A stretch of DNA of 64,000 bases from Acidaminobacter sp. JC074. GTDB taxonomy: Bacteria > Bacillota > Clostridia > Peptostreptococcales > Acidaminobacteraceae. The stretch spans positions 310,001 to 374,000 of the forward strand of contig NZ_VANV01000001.1 of the NCBI RefSeq assembly GCF_022496765.1, read 5' to 3'. The position numbers and the translations under genes were made by a program. Positions 61,660 through 64,000 of this stretch are shown in pieces. Numbering within the stretch: the first letter of the stretch is position 1; every line of letters starts with the position of its first letter. Below the pieces are notes generated by a model, which saw only the letters and a list, made by a program, of their open reading frames with translations, had not been told where the DNA came from and did no database searches.

Positions 61660-61686
61660 GAAACAGTCTTAGAGGCTCATAGTTTA

Positions 61687-62148
61687 TTAACCTAAAAACT
61701 TGTGTGCAACTTCTTTTTTCTCAAGTTCAAGAATACCCAAACTTTTATAGAAGGCTTGTGCCTCTTCATTAGCTGCAGTGAACAAGTAGCAGTATTCTGC
61801 TCCAAGCATTTTAACCTTTTCTACAGTTTTTTCTATTAAAAGCTTGCCAACTCCCTTCCCTCTATATGCTTTTTCAACGTAAATCCAATCAATATACCCC
61901 GTTTTTGTGAAATCCATAAAGCTTTCTTGAATGATTAAATCACAACGACCAATAATCTTATCATCCAAAATTGCGCATAATACTAAATTGTTTTTATTAT
62001 CAAAATCTCTTTCTGATAACTTTCTTCTATACTCCCTTTCGCTAAATTCACTCGGCCATATCTCAGGTTCAGTTTTACGTATTGTTTGCTCGAAATCAAT
62101 TAATGAGTCTTTATTCTCATTTGTTATGCATGCTATTTTGTATGCCAT
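61687..62148 (-). CDS. GNAT family N-acetyltransferase
   Basis: 153 residues from the ATG at 62148 (GGGGAG six bases upstream). Core strand GYIDWIYVEKAYRGKGVGKLL (quoted in parts) with acetyl-CoA loop YRGKGVGK, and ANEEAQAFYKSLGI as the terminal helix, a compact canonical GNAT. Substrate unknown. The upstream gene ends 26 bases away. Confidence 0.84.
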   Translation of the reverse strand: MAYKIACITNENKDSLIDFEQTIRKTEPEIWPSEFSEREYRRKLSERDFDNKNNLVLCAILDDKIIGRCDLIIQESFMDFTKTGYIDWIYVEKAYRGKGVGKLLIEKTVEKVKMLGAEYCYLFTAANEEAQAFYKSLGILELEKKEVAHKFLG

Positions 62149-62174
62149 GTTTAACTCCCCAGATGTTATTTTTA

Positions 62175-63113
62175 CTACCAAAAGTAGTATCCTTCACCCT
62201 TTTCTAGAATTTCTCCATTCTCTGTATTAAAACGATTTTCAATCTCTAGTTTAATAATGCTATCACTATATCCTTTTGGTATTGATATAACATAGCTTGG
62301 TCTAGAATAAATAGTATCATCTACTTCCACCAAAAAATCCGGTACTTCTTGAAATGAATGAAACTTGATATTTTCACCATTAACAGAAACCTTAACATCT
62401 TCTCTAGAAAGTTTTGGCCATACACCATCATATTTAAGTAAATCTAACTCGCTTCCAAATCCTCTTTTGGCAGCTTCTTGATACCTACTTAACGACATTG
62501 GTATGAAATGAACATAATCACTCATTTCGCCAGGCCACATGTTAATACCATAGAGCTCCATTTTATCGATTTGTACGTCTAATTCAATATCATTTTCTAT
62601 ATCTACATTGTATAGCCAAGCTTCTAATGTCTCTTTAGAGTAATTTTTATCAAAAACGCCTATTTGCTTTTCCTTCCCACATATTGAGATTTCATAATTG
62701 CCTTGTGAATCTCCTACAACTGCAATATCTTTACCTGTTATATTGAGTATCGGATTTTCTACTGGCCTGCCATCGAAGTACATAACACGTCCAGAAATTT
62801 TATTGAGGTTCAGCTCAATATCATATCTTTGATCATCTATATGAATTGTAACTTCATCAACACTCTCAAAAGGGTTATCTTTGTATACTTTTATTTCAAA
62901 TTTATTATCTGTAACTTCGATTTCTGAATCATGGAGTTTTTTTCTGTAACTTTCAACTACAATACTTTTGACGCCATTATTAATATTTTGTGCTTTTACT
63001 TCTATATAAGGGGTATTTTCAATCTCAAACATCTCATTCTTTGCAGTACTCTCGATAGAAGCAATGCATTTAGGATTATTGTTAATAAAAACTTCAATTT
63101 GTGTTTTATTCAT
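62175..63113 (-). CDS. protein with carboxypeptidase-regulatory-like beta domain
   Basis: 312 residues, no signal peptide or membrane helix. The middle (about residues 108-170) reads ISGRVMYFDGRPVENPILNI and GDSQGNYEISICG, the pattern of a carboxypeptidase regulatory-like (transthyretin-like) beta-sandwich. N- and C-terminal parts are beta-rich and unassigned. Possibly a binding or scaffold protein. GGAG upstream of ATG. Confidence 0.58.
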   Translation of the reverse strand: MNKTQIEVFINNNPKCIASIESTAKNEMFEIENTPYIEVKAQNINNGVKSIVVESYRKKLHDSEIEVTDNKFEIKVYKDNPFESVDEVTIHIDDQRYDIELNLNKISGRVMYFDGRPVENPILNITGKDIAVVGDSQGNYEISICGKEKQIGVFDKNYSKETLEAWLYNVDIENDIELDVQIDKMELYGINMWPGEMSDYVHFIPMSLSRYQEAAKRGFGSELDLLKYDGVWPKLSREDVKVSVNGENIKFHSFQEVPDFLVEVDDTIYSRPSYVISIPKGYSDSIIKLEIENRFNTENGEILEKGEGYYFW

Positions 63114-63202
63114 TTCTTCATCTCCAATTATTTACTGTTTTTTGTTCAACAAAAGTACATCTGTATGTTTCACACTTGTGAATCAGCTTCTATTAGTAGT
63201 AC

Positions 63203-64000
63203 CTATTCGATCTTCAATCTGTTCAAATTTTTCAATACAGCTTTCAGCATATCAGTCAGTTTACCAACACTAAGTAACTGCCTCGATTCTAAGGCCCAAT
63301 TTGGATACTGCTCCAGAGACTTTGCCGCAAAGAGACAATCAAAATGACGCCAGAGAGTATAAAGATTATACTCCAACTCATCATAGTCACCATACTCCTT
63401 TACAAAGAGTTTCTCGCTATTTTCACTTCCGCTTCTAAGATTTCTTCTGATTAAGTCAAGCTCTTGACTTCTCAGACCTTTCTTCATGTAGTTAAAATCA
63501 AACATCGTTACTTCACTACTATCAGTATCAACGAAGAAATTTCTATAATAAAAATCATCATGAATAATAATTTTATCACATCCACTTAAGTAATCATTTA
63601 ACTGGATGATATTCACTAAGAGTAAATTAAAGAACTCATTATGATTATAAAACTCAATACACTGCATTATTTTTTGTTTTTCAAATGCCACACTTTCCTC
63701 GTCCAAGAAACTGAACTTAGTGTTTATTTTGTCAGATAAATTATGCAATTTCTTAAACCACTTTGCAACTGACTTTATTATTTCGGCATTAATATAATCA
63801 TCAGCACAACCGATTCTATATTGACTATCCACATTCATGTCTTTCAGTAAAATTGCATTTGATGTATAACCATAATATTTAATGGTCGCTATATCTATTT
63901 TAGATAAAACTCTGTAACATTCTATTTCATGGGCATCTGATTTATTTTCAAAGTATTTTAGAAAATACTTTACGTTATCTTTTGTTACTGCGTATACATA
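63203..64000 (-). CDS. aminoglycoside phosphotransferase (APH) family kinase, 5' end beyond window
   Basis: The frame stays open from 63203 to the window edge, so the start lies to the right; an ATG at 63838 is internal. The part beyond 63838 codes N-lobe-like sequence (KYFLKYFE, HEIECYRVLSKI, NAILLKDMN). The C-lobe has IIIHDDFYYRNFF with Brenner His-Asp and Asn, and MFDFNYMKKG with the Mg-binding Asp. The motif HDDFYYRN replaces the usual HGDLHxxN. Third APH-type kinase in the window. Confidence 0.78.
   Translation of the reverse strand, partial: YVYAVTKDNVKYFLKYFENKSDAHEIECYRVLSKIDIATIKYYGYTSNAILLKDMNVDSQYRIGCADDYINAEIIKSVAKWFKKLHNLSDKINTKFSFLDEESVAFEKQKIMQCIEFYNHNEFFNLLLVNIIQLNDYLSGCDKIIIHDDFYYRNFFVDTDSSEVTMFDFNYMKKGLRSQELDLIRRNLRSGSENSEKLFVKEYGDYDELEYNLYTLWRHFDCLFAAKSLEQYPNWALESRQLLSVGKLTDMLKAVLKNLNRLKIE

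Noticed and set aside
1..64000. Integron cassette array with attC sites
   Set aside because: Gene-to-gene gaps are often under 15 bp or overlapping, and no conserved core-site repeats could be seen between genes. No integrase is present, so I describe it only as cassette-like in content.

Overview
The window is AT-rich DNA (about one third G+C by eye) from what looks like a low-GC Gram-positive bacterium (Bacillota, more likely Clostridia-like than Mycoplasma-like). Strong GGAGG ribosome sites precede most genes, TTG and GTG starts are frequent, TGA is used as a stop (so the standard bacterial code applies), there are many lipobox lipoproteins, and the families (VanW, TmrB, DUF4256, TIGR04076, DUF3784, YqeK-type HD, zinc-dependent PLC-like) belong to the Firmicutes accessory gene pool. 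The species cannot be named from the sequence. I saw no rRNA, tRNA, CRISPR array, transposase, integrase or phage gene.

Layout: about 85 genes are packed head to tail on the minus strand, with gaps that are often 3-30 bp and several ATGA or TAATG overlaps. The single exception is a plus-strand hicAB toxin-antitoxin locus at 56.0-56.7 kb, which splits the array. Rho-independent terminators (near 10.05, 32.15, 36.18, 38.85 and 59.33 kb, with weaker ones at 1.3, 12.8 and 33.4 kb) and recognisable promoters (1.25, 9.96, 33.4 and 55.9 kb) break the array into a limited number of long transcription units. Both window edges cut genes: a methyltransferase on the left and an APH-type kinase on the right.

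Region by region: 0-10 kb holds VanW, GNATs, a flavodoxin, TmrB-type tunicamycin resistance, an alpha/beta hydrolase, a HAD phosphatase, LUD, DUF4256 and an S41 peptidase. 10-20 kb holds a P-loop kinase, isochorismatase, Nudix, RDD, ANT(6)-type adenylyltransferase, a TIM-barrel isomerase, a methyltransferase, a nucleotidyltransferase and an APH kinase. 20-30 kb holds a Sat-type acetyltransferase, nitrilase, three nucleotidyltransferases, a caspase/CHAT-like protein, a methyltransferase and a YqeK-type HD protein. 30-40 kb holds a secreted stalk protein, a metallophosphatase under a putative ArsR-controlled operator, GNATs and an ABC exporter. 40-50 kb holds adenosine deaminase, a two-lobed aspartyl protease, 2H phosphoesterase, a CPT-type kinase, Nudix, a hexapeptide-repeat protein and a phosphoglycerate-mutase-like protein. 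50-64 kb holds two metalloprotease-type lipoproteins, GNATs, TPR, hicAB, an erythromycin-esterase-like lipoprotein with a duplicated 3' fragment, and two APH kinases.

How the genes fit together: few form pathways. The region looks like a store of mostly single-gene, small-molecule-modifying enzymes (nine GNAT genes, six nucleotidyltransferases, three APH kinases, five methyltransferases, three small P-loop kinases, two Nudix) mixed with about a dozen unrelated lipoproteins and small membrane proteins. It resembles an integron cassette array in content, but no attC-like sites or integrase are visible. Points of interest are a bilobed bacterial aspartyl protease, a caspase-fold candidate, an ArsR/operator module driving a phosphatase, and three genes (41.5, 24.8 and 56.17 kb) each apparently broken by a single missing base.
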